The notes beneath the pieces were generated by a model. The model did no database searches, was not told where the DNA came from, and worked only from the letters and a program-made list of their open reading frames with translations. This document shows, one piece after another, positions 42,370 to 52,873 of a DNA stretch of 64,000 nucleotides. The position numbers and the translations under genes were made by a program. Where the stretch lies: assembly GCF_025465935.1 (NCBI RefSeq), contig NZ_JANLNV010000072.1, positions 1-64,000 on the forward strand, given 5' to 3'. This stretch comes from Pseudomonas sp. 7P_10.2_Bac1 (GTDB lineage Bacteria > Pseudomonadota > Gammaproteobacteria > Pseudomonadales > Pseudomonadaceae). How positions within the stretch are numbered: position 1 is the stretch's first letter; each line of letters starts with the position of its first letter.

Positions 42370-43476
42370 ATGAGTCTGCTGCTCGAACCCTACAGCCTGC
42401 GCCAACTGACCCTGAACAATCGCATTGCGGTTTCGCCGATGTGCCAATATTCCAGCGTCGATGGGCTGGCCAATGACTGGCATTTAGTTCACTTGGGCAG
42501 CCGGGCCGTTGGCGGCGCCGGGCTGATCTTTACCGAAGCCACTTCCGTCACCCCTGATGGCCGCATCACCGCCCAAGACCTGGGGCTGTGGAACGACGAA
42601 CAAATAGAACCGCTGCAACGTATCACCCGCTTCATTCGCGCCCAAGGTGCAGTGGCGGGTATTCAACTGGCGCATGCCGGGCGCAAGGCCAGTACTCATC
42701 GTCCGTGGTTGGGCAAACATGGCAGCGTCAAGGTGGACGAGGGCGGCTGGGTGCCGGTCGGACCTTCGCCGATAGCTTTTGACCCGAATCACACCGCGCC
42801 CAGACAACTGGATCCAGAACAGATCCAGGGCATTGTCCAGGCATTCCGTGATGCCGCCAAACGCTCCCTTGAAGCCGGTTTCTCGGTGGTTGAAGTGCAC
42901 GCTGCCCACGGTTACCTGCTGCATCAATTTCTTTCGCCGCTGAGCAATCAACGCCTCGACGAGTACGGTGGTTCATTCGAGAATCGCATCCGCCTGGTGC
43001 TGCAAGTGACCGAAGCGGTGCGTGAGGTTTGGCCAAAAGAACTGCCGGTCTTTGTTCGCGTCTCGGCCACGGATTGGGTAGAGGACGGCTGGAACCCCGA
43101 CGAAACGGTAGAGCTGGCGCGGCGCCTGAAAGCGCTGGGGGTTGATCTGATTGACGTGTCGTCGGGCGGTACGGCGGCTTCGGCAGAAATCCCGGTGGGG
43201 CCGGGTTACCAGACCCGATTCGCCGAGCGCGTGCGCAAAGAGGCGGCCATTGCGACCGGCACGGTCGGGATGATCACCGAACCCGCGCAAGCCGAGCATA
43301 TTTTGCGCACGGGCCAGGCTGACCTGATCCTGTTGGCTCGTGAGCTGCTTCGCGATCCGTACTGGCCGCTGCATGCCGACGATGATCTGGGCGGCAGAAA
43401 AGCGATCTGGCCGGCCCAGTACCAGCGTGCGACCCATCGCGATCAGCCGATTCATGAATCGGACCTTCGCGACTAA
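42370..43476 (+). CDS. Old-yellow-enzyme family NADH:flavin oxidoreductase (XenA-like)
   Basis: A 368-residue FMN enzyme. VSPMCQYSSVDG and GIQLAHAGRKAS are typical of the YqjM/XenA group, which reduces activated alkenes and nitro compounds. The barrel tail has GTVGMITEPAQAEHIL. Substrate is inference. Start ATG 42370 with GAGAGG upstream. Confidence 0.88.
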   Translation: MSLLLEPYSLRQLTLNNRIAVSPMCQYSSVDGLANDWHLVHLGSRAVGGAGLIFTEATSVTPDGRITAQDLGLWNDEQIEPLQRITRFIRAQGAVAGIQLAHAGRKASTHRPWLGKHGSVKVDEGGWVPVGPSPIAFDPNHTAPRQLDPEQIQGIVQAFRDAAKRSLEAGFSVVEVHAAHGYLLHQFLSPLSNQRLDEYGGSFENRIRLVLQVTEAVREVWPKELPVFVRVSATDWVEDGWNPDETVELARRLKALGVDLIDVSSGGTAASAEIPVGPGYQTRFAERVRKEAAIATGTVGMITEPAQAEHILRTGQADLILLARELLRDPYWPLHADDDLGGRKAIWPAQYQRATHRDQPIHESDLRD

Positions 43477-43510
43477 AACCCGACCTGAACCCGTTACGAG
43501 GAGGTTGCTG

Positions 43511-44233
43511 ATGAGCACCCGTGGATTGCTCGATCAATTGCTGAAGTCTGGCCAGGAACTGCTGGAGAAAAAAACCGGTGCGTCAAACGACGCCTCTGGC
43601 GCCAGTGCCAATACAGGAGGATTGGGTAATGTGCTGGGTGCGGGTGGGCTCGGCGGCCTGCTCTCGGGGGCGGGAGGTGGAGCGATGGCTGCCAGCGTGC
43701 TGGGCCTGTTGCTGGGCAGTAAACGCGGGCGCAAGTTCGGCGGCCAGGCTTTGACCTATGGTGGCCTGGCAGCCTTGGGCGTGCTGGCCTACAAAGCCTA
43801 CGGCAACTGGCAGGCGAGCCAGGGCAAGGCCCCCGAACACCCGCCACAAACCATTGATCGTGTCGAGCCGGTGCAGGTTGAGGAACACAGTCAGGCGATT
43901 CTCAAAGCCCTGGTCGCGGCGGCCAAGGCGGATGGGCATATTGATGAGCGTGAGCGGCAGATGATCGAGGGTGAGCTGAGCCAGCTCAAGCAAGACCCGC
44001 GGCTGCAGCAATGGCTCCAGAACGAACTGAACAAACCGCTGGACCCGGCCGAAGTCGCCAGCGCGGCCACCACCCCGGAAATCGGCGCAGAAATGTACTT
44101 GGCCAGCCTGATTCTGGTCGATGAAGAAGCGTTCGGTGAACGGGCTTACCTGGATGAACTGGCCAGGCAACTCAAGCTGGAGCCGGGCCTGAAGGCCGAG
44201 CTTGAGGCGCAGGTTAAACAGGCTCAGGTTTAA
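43511..44233 (+). CDS. DUF533/TerB-like protein
   Basis: A 240-residue protein. The N-terminal glycine-rich part (about 35-100) likely forms a membrane helix, and the C-terminal helical domain (about 115-235) is TerB-like (DUF533, YebE type), with LVAAAKADGHIDERERQMIE. I chose the ATG at 43511, with GAGGAGG upstream. The function is unknown. Confidence 0.85.
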   Translation: MSTRGLLDQLLKSGQELLEKKTGASNDASGASANTGGLGNVLGAGGLGGLLSGAGGGAMAASVLGLLLGSKRGRKFGGQALTYGGLAALGVLAYKAYGNWQASQGKAPEHPPQTIDRVEPVQVEEHSQAILKALVAAAKADGHIDERERQMIEGELSQLKQDPRLQQWLQNELNKPLDPAEVASAATTPEIGAEMYLASLILVDEEAFGERAYLDELARQLKLEPGLKAELEAQVKQAQV

Positions 44234-44239
44234 CCGTCT

Positions 44240-44307
44240 TGTAGGTGCTAGCTGGCCTCGCGATCTTTTAAACATTGAAAAGATCGCGAGGCAAGCTCGC
44301 TCCTACA
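44240..44307. repeat. REP-type palindrome
   Basis: TGTAGG...CCTACA family, short centre. One arm carries changes (GTGCTAGCTGG). It lies between the TerB-like gene and wspA. Confidence 0.87.
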
Positions 44308-44414
44308 CTGTTAGTTGTGTTGTTGCTGTAAGAACAGTCTCAACGTCCGTGAGAATCCTTGCTGGCCCTCGGCTATACTCCTGCATCATTTGAATCGGCC
44401 CCCGAGGATTGCCT

Positions 44415-46037
44415 GTGAAGAACTGGACGTTACGCCAACGCATTTTGGCGAGCTTTGCGGTGATCATCGCCATCATGCTGTTGATGGTTGTCGCGTCTTA
44501 CTCCCGTTTGCTTTCGATTCAGTCGAGCGAAGAGACCGTTCGGACCGATTCGATTCCCGGCGTCTACTACAGTTCGATGGTGCGCAGTGCCTGGGTCGAC
44601 AGTTACGTCTTGACTCTGCAACTGGTGGGCTCGGCCACCCAGCGTGATCTGACCAGCGAAGACCGCAAGCTCTACGCCAGCTACGAAGAGCGAATGAACC
44701 GCGAGCTGGATAACTACCGTTCGACGATTTTTGACGATCAGGATCGCAAGGAATTCGAAGAATTCGAGAGCATCCACACTCAATACACCAAGGCATTGGC
44801 CAGCGTCCTGCAGTTTTACGATGACAAGAAAACAGAGCAGGCCGAAGCCGCGATCAACGAGCAATTGGCCCCGCTGTGGACAGCCGGGCGCAAACAGCTC
44901 AACGCCATCATTGAAACCAATCGCACCGGCGCCGATCACGCAACGCAAACCATTGCCGATGCGGTGACCACGGCCAAGATCAGCATGATCGTTTCGCTGG
45001 TCATTGCCGTGCTGGCTGCCGGGCTCTGCGGCTACCTGTTGTTACAGGCCATCATGTCGCCCATGCAGCGTATTGTTTCGATCCTGGAAACCATGCGCTC
45101 CGGTGACCTGAGCACGCGCTTGAACCTGGACCGCAAAGATGAGTTCGGTGCAGTCGAAACCGGCTTCAACGACATGATGACCGAACTCACCGCGCTGGTG
45201 TCCCAAGCCCAGCGTTCCTCGGTGCAAGTCACTACCTCGGTCACCGAGATAGCCGCCACGTCCAAACAGCAGCAAGCCACCGCCACGGAAACCGCCGCCA
45301 CCACCACGGAAATCGGCGCGACGTCTCGGGAAATCGCCGCCACCTCACGTGATCTGGTGCGCACCATGACCGAAGTGACCTCGGCTGCCGATCAAGCTTC
45401 GATCCTCGCCGGGTCCGGGCAGCAAGGCCTGGCTCGCATGGAAGAAACCATGCATTCGGTGATGGGCGCTGCCGATCTGGTCAACGCCAAGCTGGCGATT
45501 CTCAATGAAAAAGCCGGCAACATTAACCAGGTGGTCGTGACCATCGTCAAAGTCGCGGACCAGACCAACCTGTTGTCGCTCAACGCTGCTATCGAGGCCG
45601 AAAAAGCCGGTGAGTATGGCCGTGGGTTTGCGGTGGTTGCCACCGAAGTCCGCCGTCTTGCCGACCAGACCGCGGTCGCCACGTATGACATTGAGCAGAT
45701 GGTGCGCGAGATTCAGTCTGCGGTGTCTGCCGGCGTGATGGGCATGGACAAGTTCTCTGAAGAAGTGCGCCGTGGCATGGCCGAGGTGACGCAAGTCGGT
45801 GAGCAATTGTCGCAAATCATCCATCAGGTTCAGGCCTTGGCGCCGCGCGTGCTGATGGTCAACGAGGGCATGCAGGCACAGGCCACAGGAGCCGAGCAAA
45901 TCAACCTGGCGCTGGTGCAGTTGGGCGATGCCAGCAGTCAGACCGTAGAGTCCTTGCGTCAGGCCAGTTTTGCGATCGACGAACTCAGTCAGGTTGCCGT
46001 TGGACTGCGCAGTGGCGTGTCGCGTTTTAAAGTCTGA
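44415..46037 (+). CDS. wspA: Wsp chemoreceptor WspA
   Basis: A 540-residue methyl-accepting receptor starting at GTG 44415 (MKNWTLRQRIL). Helices at about 10-32 and 188-212 frame a periplasmic domain. A HAMP domain and a signalling domain with DQTNLLSLNAAIEAEKAGEY follow. In pseudomonads it senses surface contact and drives WspE. First gene of the seven-gene wsp operon; wspB overlaps the stop by one base. Confidence 0.95.
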   Translation: MKNWTLRQRILASFAVIIAIMLLMVVASYSRLLSIQSSEETVRTDSIPGVYYSSMVRSAWVDSYVLTLQLVGSATQRDLTSEDRKLYASYEERMNRELDNYRSTIFDDQDRKEFEEFESIHTQYTKALASVLQFYDDKKTEQAEAAINEQLAPLWTAGRKQLNAIIETNRTGADHATQTIADAVTTAKISMIVSLVIAVLAAGLCGYLLLQAIMSPMQRIVSILETMRSGDLSTRLNLDRKDEFGAVETGFNDMMTELTALVSQAQRSSVQVTTSVTEIAATSKQQQATATETAATTTEIGATSREIAATSRDLVRTMTEVTSAADQASILAGSGQQGLARMEETMHSVMGAADLVNAKLAILNEKAGNINQVVVTIVKVADQTNLLSLNAAIEAEKAGEYGRGFAVVATEVRRLADQTAVATYDIEQMVREIQSAVSAGVMGMDKFSEEVRRGMAEVTQVGEQLSQIIHQVQALAPRVLMVNEGMQAQATGAEQINLALVQLGDASSQTVESLRQASFAIDELSQVAVGLRSGVSRFKV

Positions 46038-46552
46038 TGAGCGAGCTTTTAACCCAGCGGTCGGCCGCCGTTACGCCGAGCAACCGCCTGTTTCTGGTGT
46101 TTTATATTGCCAGGGAACGCTATGCCTTATCGGCCACGGATGTGGTCGAGGTGCTGCCGCGTTTACCGCTCAAGCCGATTGCTCGCGCGCCCGTCTGGGT
46201 GGCCGGGGTGTTTGCGCACCGTGGTCAGATGGTGCCGGTGATCGATATCAGCGCCATGGCTTTTGGCCACGAAGCCGTCGCCCGCACGAGCACCCGGCTG
46301 GTGCTGGTCGATTTTCGCGGCAAACTTCTGGGGTTGATGCTGGAGCAGGCCAACGCGACGTTGCGCTGCGATCCGAATGACTTTCAGCCCTATGGCCTGG
46401 ATAACCGCGACGCCCCGTACCTGGGGCCTGTGCGTCAGGACGCGCAGGGCCTGTTGCAGTGGGTTCGGGTCGACGATCTGTTGAGTCCGGCCGTGTGTGA
46501 ACTGCTGTTTCCTCGCAGCCCGGATGACGGCAGTGCCCAGGGGCTGACATGA
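46037..46552 (+). CDS. wspB: CheW-like adaptor WspB
   Basis: A 171-residue CheW domain protein that links receptor WspA to kinase WspE. LVFYIARERYALSATDVVEV marks the fold. It overlaps wspC by 4 bp. Confidence 0.93.
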   Translation: MSELLTQRSAAVTPSNRLFLVFYIARERYALSATDVVEVLPRLPLKPIARAPVWVAGVFAHRGQMVPVIDISAMAFGHEAVARTSTRLVLVDFRGKLLGLMLEQANATLRCDPNDFQPYGLDNRDAPYLGPVRQDAQGLLQWVRVDDLLSPAVCELLFPRSPDDGSAQGLT

Positions 46553-47826
46553 GTGATGACCAGCGGTTTTTCGATTTTCTGAAGCAACGCATTGGTCTGG
46601 ATGTCGCGTCCGTGGGCCTGGCGATTATCGAGCGCGCCGTGCGCCAGCGTTGCCTGGCGTTGAACATGCACGACAACGATCACTACTGGCAGCGCCTGAT
46701 CAGTTCGCCCGATGAACAGCAGGCGTTGATCGAGTCGGTGATTGTCCCCGAGACCTGGTTTTTTCGTTACCCCGAATCGTTTGCCACCTTGGGTCGCCTC
46801 GCCAGGCAACGCTTGGCCGAGACGGGCCTTCACCGCACCCTGCGGATCTTGAGCTTACCGTGCTCCACCGGCGAAGAACCGTATTCGATTGCCATGGCCC
46901 TGTTTGATGCTGGCCTTGCCGGGCATCAGTTCAGGGTAGAGGCTCTGGATGTCAGCCCGTTGTCGGTGGAACGGGCGCAGTCTGCGCTGTACGGCAAAAA
47001 CTCGTTTCGCGGCCAGGAAATCGATTTTCGTGAGCGTTATTTCACCCCGCTCAATGACGGTTATCAGTTGGCCGAGCGTGTGTGCGAGCAGGTCAACTTC
47101 AACGTCGGCAACTTGCTAGACCCCATGCTGCTCAGCCATCACGTGCCGTACGACTTTGTGTTCTGTCGCAACCTGCTGATCTATTTCGACCTCAACACGC
47201 AGCATCAGGCGCTGGATGTTCTCAAGCGATTGACCCGTGAAGACGGTGTGTTGTTTATCGGCCCGGCCGAGGGCAGCCTGCTGAACCGGCTGGGTATGCG
47301 CTCCATCAGTGCGCCGCAATCGTTTGCCTTTTGCCACAGCCAAGAGCCGCTGCCTGTTGCGCGGCCTTTGCCGGCCGCGTCCACACCGCCGCCCAAACCC
47401 TTGCCACGGCCGGTGCCGCCGACCACGGTGCGGCCTTTTGCACCGCGCGCGCCAGCGCCGGTTCCTGTGCCCCCGCCAGCGCAACCAGGCACTGGCGCAG
47501 CCTCGGCACTGCTGGCGCATATTGCTGCATTGGCCAATGAAGGCAAAAGCACTGATGCCCGCCAGGCCTGCGAGCAGTTTTTGCAGCAACATGGCCCGCA
47601 CGCTCAGGCGTTCTACTGGCTGGGCCTGCTCAGTGATGTCGAAGGCCAGGCCGCACAGGCGCAAAGTTTTTATCGCAAGGCGTTGTACCTGGAACCCCAG
47701 CATTCAGAAGCGCTGGCGCATCTTGCCGCTTTATTGGCGTCTCAAGGTGACGTGGCAGGCGCCCAGCGCTTGCAGGAGCGCGCTGCCCGTCATGAACGTT
47801 CGAGTCACAGTGAGCGCAAACAATGA
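46549..47826 (+). CDS. wspC: Receptor methyltransferase WspC
   Basis: A 425-residue CheR methyltransferase (about 1-270, with LPCSTGEEPYSIAMAL and CRNLLIYFD) that modifies WspA glutamates. A proline-rich linker follows (about 270-315), then TPR-like repeats (about 325-410), typical of WspC. Overlaps wspD by 4 bp. Confidence 0.93.
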   Translation: MSDDQRFFDFLKQRIGLDVASVGLAIIERAVRQRCLALNMHDNDHYWQRLISSPDEQQALIESVIVPETWFFRYPESFATLGRLARQRLAETGLHRTLRILSLPCSTGEEPYSIAMALFDAGLAGHQFRVEALDVSPLSVERAQSALYGKNSFRGQEIDFRERYFTPLNDGYQLAERVCEQVNFNVGNLLDPMLLSHHVPYDFVFCRNLLIYFDLNTQHQALDVLKRLTREDGVLFIGPAEGSLLNRLGMRSISAPQSFAFCHSQEPLPVARPLPAASTPPPKPLPRPVPPTTVRPFAPRAPAPVPVPPPAQPGTGAASALLAHIAALANEGKSTDARQACEQFLQQHGPHAQAFYWLGLLSDVEGQAAQAQSFYRKALYLEPQHSEALAHLAALLASQGDVAGAQRLQERAARHERSSHSERKQ

Positions 47827-48509
47827 GTGGTTTATTCGCCCAAGGCTTGATCCATGACGAAGCTCAGGTCATTGATGACTGCTGGAATCGCATCGGCATC
47901 TATGGGGACAAGTCCTGCCCGCTGTTGCCCGAGCATATTCATTGCCGCAATTGTGCCGTGTATTCCGCAGCGGCCACGCGTTTACTGGATCGCTACTCGT
48001 TTGAGCAAGAACTCCAGGAACACTACGGCCAGCATGATGCCGAACAACAAATCGCGACTCGCTCCCTGGTGGTGTTCCGCCTGGGCGGCGAATGGCTGGG
48101 CCTGAACACGGTCTGCCTGGATGAAGTAGCACGCATGCAAGCCATTCACTCCTTGCCGCATCAGCGCTCGCGGGCTCTGCAAGGGGTGGTTAACGTGCGC
48201 GGTGCCCTGGTGCCGTGTCTGTCGCTGGTTGACCTGCTGGGGCTGGACCCCACGGTGACCCTGACGCCTTCGCAGCGAGTGATGCCGCGCATGCTGATCG
48301 TGGCCGCACACGGCGGCCCGGTGGTGTTGCCGGTGGATGAAGTCGACGGCGTGCATAACATTGAAGAACGTGCGCTGAATGCGGCTTCCCTCTCGGGCGA
48401 GCATGCTGGCGCGAAATACACCCGGGGTGTGCTGGCGTGGAAAAATCGCAGCTTGCGCTGGCTGGATGAAGAACAACTGCTTGGCGCAATTACCCGGAGC
48501 CTGACATGA
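47823..48509 (+). CDS. wspD: CheW-like adaptor WspD
   Basis: A 228-residue second CheW protein, with LVVFRLGGEWLGLNTVCLDE (about residue 80). It has an N-terminal extension carrying four cysteines (CWNRIG, CPLLPEHIHCRNC). The cysteine set might bind a metal; this is inference. Overlaps wspE by 4 bp. Confidence 0.93.
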   Translation: MSGLFAQGLIHDEAQVIDDCWNRIGIYGDKSCPLLPEHIHCRNCAVYSAAATRLLDRYSFEQELQEHYGQHDAEQQIATRSLVVFRLGGEWLGLNTVCLDEVARMQAIHSLPHQRSRALQGVVNVRGALVPCLSLVDLLGLDPTVTLTPSQRVMPRMLIVAAHGGPVVLPVDEVDGVHNIEERALNAASLSGEHAGAKYTRGVLAWKNRSLRWLDEEQLLGAITRSLT

Positions 48510-50812
48510 CCCCCGAGCAAATGCGCGATGCCTCGTTGCTGGAGTTGTTCAGTCTTGAAGCCGAAGCCCAGACCCAGGTCTTGAATGAGGGCTTGCTGGC
48601 GCTTGAACGCAACCCGACCCAGGCCGACCAACTGGAAGCCTGCATGCGTGCAGCCCATTCGCTCAAGGGCGCGGCAAGAATTGTCGGGGTGGACGCCGGG
48701 GTCAGCGTTGCCCACGTGATGGAAGATTGTCTGGTCAGCGCACAGGAAGGACGCTTGCGCCTGCATCCCGAGCACATCGATGCCTTGTTGCAGGGCACTG
48801 ATTTGTTGATGCGCATTGCCACGCCGGGCAGTGACAACGTCGGCCCGGCCGATATCGACGCCTATGTCGCGCACCTCAACGAACTGCTGAATCCTTCCGG
48901 GCGAGTGGCGCCACGGGCTGCTCCGATGGAGTTCGACGTTTCGCAATTGTTGCTGGCTCCCGAACCATTGATTGAGCCCGAGCCAAGGCTGCAACCTGCG
49001 CCCGAAGCCACTGCGCAAGCGGCCCCCGAGCCCGCGCGGCGACCACAGCGCCTGACTGAAAGTGGCGAACGGGTGCTGCGTGTCACGGCCGAACGGCTTA
49101 ACAGCTTGCTCGATCTGTCGAGTAAATCGCTGGTCGAAACGCAGCGCCTCAAGCCTTATCTGACGGCCTTGCACCGCCTCAAGCGGATGCAAAGTACCAG
49201 TCTGCGGGCGCTGGATACTCTCAACGAACAACTCAAAGTGGTCGGCCTGACCCATGAAGTCGAAGAGGCCTTGAACGAAGCCCGGCGCGTACTTTCGGAG
49301 TCGCAGCACCTGCTCAGCGAACAGACCGCCGAGTTGGATGAGTTTGGCTGGCAGACCAGTCAGCGTGCGCAATTGCTCTATGACACCGCGCTGGCTTGCC
49401 GCATGCGGCCCTTTGCCGATGTGCTGGTGGGCCAGGAGCGCATGGTCCGTGATTTGGGCCGGGCCCTGGGTAAACAGATTCGCCTGGAAATCGAAGGCGA
49501 GAAAACCCAGGTGGACCGCGATGTGCTGGAAAAGCTCGAAGCGCCGCTGACGCACTTGTTGCGCAACGCCGTTGACCACGGGATCGAGTCGCCAGAACAA
49601 CGTGTACTGGCTGGCAAGCCGCTGGAAGGCACGATTCGCTTGCGGGTGTCGCATCAGGCCGGGTTGTTGGCCGTCGAACTGAGCGACGATGGGGCTGGGG
49701 TAAACCTGGACCGTTTGCGCCAGAGCATCATCGAGCGTCAGTTATCGACCGCCGAAACCGTGGCGCAACTGAGCGAAGAAGAACTGCTGACGTTCCTCTT
49801 TCTGCCGGGATTCAGCCTGCGCGACACCGTGACGGAAGTGTCCGGACGCGGCGTCGGGCTGGATGCGGTGCAGCACATGGTGCGTTTGTTGCGCGGCGCA
49901 ATCGTGCTGGAACAGAAGGCAGGGCAGGGCAGTCGCTTCCTGCTGGAAGTGCCGTTGACCCTGTCGGTGGTGCGCAGCCTGGTGGTTGAAGTGGCCGATG
50001 AGGCGTATGCCTTCCCGTTGGCGCACATCGAACGCATGCGCGACCTGTTGCCGGATGACATCGTGCAAATCGAAGGTCGCCAGCATTTCTGGCATGAGGG
50101 GCGGCACGTCGGGTTGGTGGCCGCCAGCCAATTGTTGCAACGCCCGCCCAGTCAAAGCGATGACGACACCCTCAAGGTGGTGGTGATCCGTGAGCGCGAC
50201 GCCGTGTATGGCGTGGCCGTCGAGCGTTTTATCGGTGAACGGACCCTGGTGGTCTTGCCGCTCGATCCGCGTCTGGGCAAGGTGCAGGACATCTCGGCCG
50301 GGGCTCTGCTCGACGATGGCTCGCCGGTGTTGATCGTTGACGTTGAAGATATGCTGCGCTCGGTCGATAAGCTGCTCAACACGGGGCGTCTGGAACGAAT
50401 TGATCGGCGTAACCGGCACACCGCAGAACTGGCACGCAAACGAATTCTGGTGGTGGACGACTCGCTGACCGTGCGTGAGTTGCAACGCAAACTGCTGATC
50501 AATCGCGGCTATGAAGTGGCCGTGGCGGTTGATGGTATGGACGGCTGGAACGCCTTGCGCGCCGAGCATTTCGATTTATTGATTACCGACATCGACATGC
50601 CACGCATGGATGGTATCGAATTGGTCACGCTGTTACGGCGTGACAATCGGCTGCAATCCATGCCTGTAATGGTGGTTTCCTACAAAGATCGGGAAGAAGA
50701 TCGTCGGCGTGGCCTGGATGCGGGAGCCGACTATTATCTAGCCAAAGCCAGTTTCCATGACGACGCCTTGCTTGATGCCGTGGTTGAACTCATTGGGGGA
50801 GCCCAAGCATGA
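48506..50812 (+). CDS. wspE: Hybrid histidine kinase WspE
   Basis: A 768-residue CheA-type kinase with a fused receiver. The Hpt domain has phospho-His51 in RAAHSLKGAAR. The ATPase region has HLLRNAVDHGIESPEQRV. A CheW-like domain follows, and a C-terminal receiver has D695 in LLITDIDMPRMDG. It phosphorylates WspF and WspR. Overlaps wspF by 4 bp. Confidence 0.95.
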   Translation: MTPEQMRDASLLELFSLEAEAQTQVLNEGLLALERNPTQADQLEACMRAAHSLKGAARIVGVDAGVSVAHVMEDCLVSAQEGRLRLHPEHIDALLQGTDLLMRIATPGSDNVGPADIDAYVAHLNELLNPSGRVAPRAAPMEFDVSQLLLAPEPLIEPEPRLQPAPEATAQAAPEPARRPQRLTESGERVLRVTAERLNSLLDLSSKSLVETQRLKPYLTALHRLKRMQSTSLRALDTLNEQLKVVGLTHEVEEALNEARRVLSESQHLLSEQTAELDEFGWQTSQRAQLLYDTALACRMRPFADVLVGQERMVRDLGRALGKQIRLEIEGEKTQVDRDVLEKLEAPLTHLLRNAVDHGIESPEQRVLAGKPLEGTIRLRVSHQAGLLAVELSDDGAGVNLDRLRQSIIERQLSTAETVAQLSEEELLTFLFLPGFSLRDTVTEVSGRGVGLDAVQHMVRLLRGAIVLEQKAGQGSRFLLEVPLTLSVVRSLVVEVADEAYAFPLAHIERMRDLLPDDIVQIEGRQHFWHEGRHVGLVAASQLLQRPPSQSDDDTLKVVVIRERDAVYGVAVERFIGERTLVVLPLDPRLGKVQDISAGALLDDGSPVLIVDVEDMLRSVDKLLNTGRLERIDRRNRHTAELARKRILVVDDSLTVRELQRKLLINRGYEVAVAVDGMDGWNALRAEHFDLLITDIDMPRMDGIELVTLLRRDNRLQSMPVMVVSYKDREEDRRRGLDAGADYYLAKASFHDDALLDAVVELIGGAQA

Positions 50813-51819
50813 AAATCGCCATCGTCAACGACATGCCCTTGGCCGTTGAAGCGTTGCGTCGGGCGTTGGCCTTTGAGCCTAGCCATGAAGTGGTGTGGGT
50901 TGCACAAAATGGTGAAGAAGCGGTCCGAAAATGCGCTGAGTTCACCCCTGACCTGATTCTGATGGACCTGATCATGCCGGTCATGGACGGGGTGGAAGCC
51001 ACGCGGCAGATCATGGCGCAAAGCCCTTGCGCCATCGTGATTGTGACCGTAGACCGCGAGCAAAATGTACATCGCGTGTTCGAAGCCATGGGCTTTGGCG
51101 CGCTGGACGTGGTCGATACCCCCGCATTGGGGGCGGGCAATGCCAAGGAGGCGGCGGCGCCGTTGTTGCGCAAGATCCTCAACGTGGGCTGGTTGATGGG
51201 CCAGAGTGACAAGCGGGTACGCCCGGTGTCTGCTCAGCCGCGCGCCCTGGGCTTGCAGCGCGGGCTGGTGGCGATTGGCTCGTCCGCTGGCGGGCCAGCG
51301 GCCCTGGAAACATTGCTCAAAGGGCTGCCCAGAGACTTCCAGGCGCCCATCGTATTGGTACAGCACGTCGACCAGGTCTTTGCCGCAGGCATGGCGCAGT
51401 GGTTGAGTTCCTCGTGCGGGCTGGACGTACGGTTGGCCCAGGAAGGCGAGGTACCGCAGGCGGGGACGGTGTTGCTGGCGGGCACCAACCACCATATACG
51501 GCTGTTGAAAAACGGCACCCTGGCCTACACGGCAGAACCGGTCAACGAGATTTACCGGCCCTCGATCGATGTGTTTTTTGAAAGTGTGGCCCGTTACTGG
51601 AAAGGTGACGCGGTGGGAGTGTTGTTAACCGGCATGGGGCGTGATGGGGCTCAGGGACTTAAACTCATGCGCCAACAGGGGTTCCTCACCATCGCTCAGG
51701 ACCAGCACAGCAGCTCGGTGTACGGCATGCCCAAAGCGGCTGCGGCCATCGATGCAGCGGTTGAAATCCGCCCCTTGGACAAGATTGCGCCACGCTTGCT
51801 GGAGGTATTTGGCAAATGA
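50809..51819 (+). CDS. wspF: Receptor methylesterase WspF
   Basis: A 336-residue CheB-type protein with an N-terminal receiver (phospho-Asp in LILMDLIMPVMDG) and a C-terminal methylesterase domain. Catalytic motifs are GSSAGGPAALE and a later LLTGMGRDGAQG. Loss of WspF activity is the classic route to wrinkly-spreader variants in P. fluorescens. The 52-bp gap before wspR is the largest in the operon. No disruption seen here. Confidence 0.95.
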   Translation: MKIAIVNDMPLAVEALRRALAFEPSHEVVWVAQNGEEAVRKCAEFTPDLILMDLIMPVMDGVEATRQIMAQSPCAIVIVTVDREQNVHRVFEAMGFGALDVVDTPALGAGNAKEAAAPLLRKILNVGWLMGQSDKRVRPVSAQPRALGLQRGLVAIGSSAGGPAALETLLKGLPRDFQAPIVLVQHVDQVFAAGMAQWLSSSCGLDVRLAQEGEVPQAGTVLLAGTNHHIRLLKNGTLAYTAEPVNEIYRPSIDVFFESVARYWKGDAVGVLLTGMGRDGAQGLKLMRQQGFLTIAQDQHSSSVYGMPKAAAAIDAAVEIRPLDKIAPRLLEVFGK

Positions 51820-51871
51820 CCGACAAACTTCCGCAGGGCTGGCATGAAGGCAGTAATTCAGGTGAACGCGC

Positions 51872-52873
51872 ATGAGCGATTTACAGTTGGACGACGTTAA
51901 AACAGACGAAAACGCCGCCATGGTGCTGCTGGTAGACGATCAGGCAATGATCGGCGAAGCCGTGCGCCGCGGTCTGGCGCTTGAGCAGAACATTGATTTT
52001 CACTTCTGCGCGGACCCGCATCAGGCGATCGCTCAAGCCATCCGCATCAAGCCGACAGTGATTTTGCAGGACCTGGTCATGCCGGGTCTGGACGGTCTGA
52101 CGTTGGTGCGCGAATACCGCAATCACCCGGCGACTCAGAATATCCCGATCATTGTGCTCTCCACCAAAGAAGACCCGCTGATCAAAAGCGCGGCCTTCTC
52201 GGCGGGGGCCAATGATTACCTGGTCAAGTTGCCCGATAACATCGAACTGGTGGCGCGCATCCGCTATCACTCGCGCTCCTACATGACTCTGTTGCAGCGT
52301 GACGCGGCCTACCGGGCGCTGCGGGTGAGCCAGCAACAATTGCTCGACACCAATCTGGTGCTGCAACGGCTGATGAACTCAGACGGCCTGACCGGTCTGT
52401 CAAACCGTCGTCACTTTGACGAATACCTGGAACTGGAATGGCGCCGTGCCTTGCGTGAACAGACCCAGTTGTCGTTGCTGATGATTGACGTCGACTACTT
52501 CAAATCATTCAACGACACCTTTGGCCATCTGGATGGTGATGAAGCACTGCGCAAAGTGGCGTCGACCATCCGCGAGGCCAGCAGTCGTCCGTCAGACTTG
52601 CCGGCGCGTTATGGCGGCGAAGAATTTGCCATCGTATTGCCCAACACCTCTCAGGGTGGAGCGCGATTGGTGGCAGAAAAACTGCGCCTGGCCGTAGAAA
52701 CGCTCAAAATTCCGCATACCCAGCCGGTCGAAGGCAGCAGCCTGACCATCAGCATTGGTCTGGCGACCCTCACGCCCCAGCAAAACGGCAGCTCACGCCA
52801 ACTGGTCTCGGCGGCTGACAAAGGGCTGTACCTGGCCAAGCACAACGGGCGTAACCAGGTCGGGATCGAATAA
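51872..52873 (+). CDS. wspR: Diguanylate cyclase WspR
   Basis: A 333-residue response regulator that makes cyclic di-GMP, with phospho-site D67 in [13 protein letters not shown]. The GGEEF active site is at 248-252, with a likely inhibitory RxxD site upstream (RPSD, about 239-242). Everything needed for activity is present. Last gene of the operon. Confidence 0.95.
   Translation: MSDLQLDDVKTDENAAMVLLVDDQAMIGEAVRRGLALEQNIDFHFCADPHQAIAQAIRIKPTVILQDLVMPGLDGLTLVREYRNHPATQNIPIIVLSTKEDPLIKSAAFSAGANDYLVKLPDNIELVARIRYHSRSYMTLLQRDAAYRALRVSQQQLLDTNLVLQRLMNSDGLTGLSNRRHFDEYLELEWRRALREQTQLSLLMIDVDYFKSFNDTFGHLDGDEALRKVASTIREASSRPSDLPARYGGEEFAIVLPNTSQGGARLVAEKLRLAVETLKIPHTQPVEGSSLTISIGLATLTPQQNGSSRQLVSAADKGLYLAKHNGRNQVGIE

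Noticed and set aside
48161..49654. A 497-residue minus-strand open frame
   Set aside because: Antisense shadow of wspD and wspE.
50984..51300. A mutation inactivating wspF
   Set aside because: The receiver and methylesterase motifs are all present and the frame is full length.
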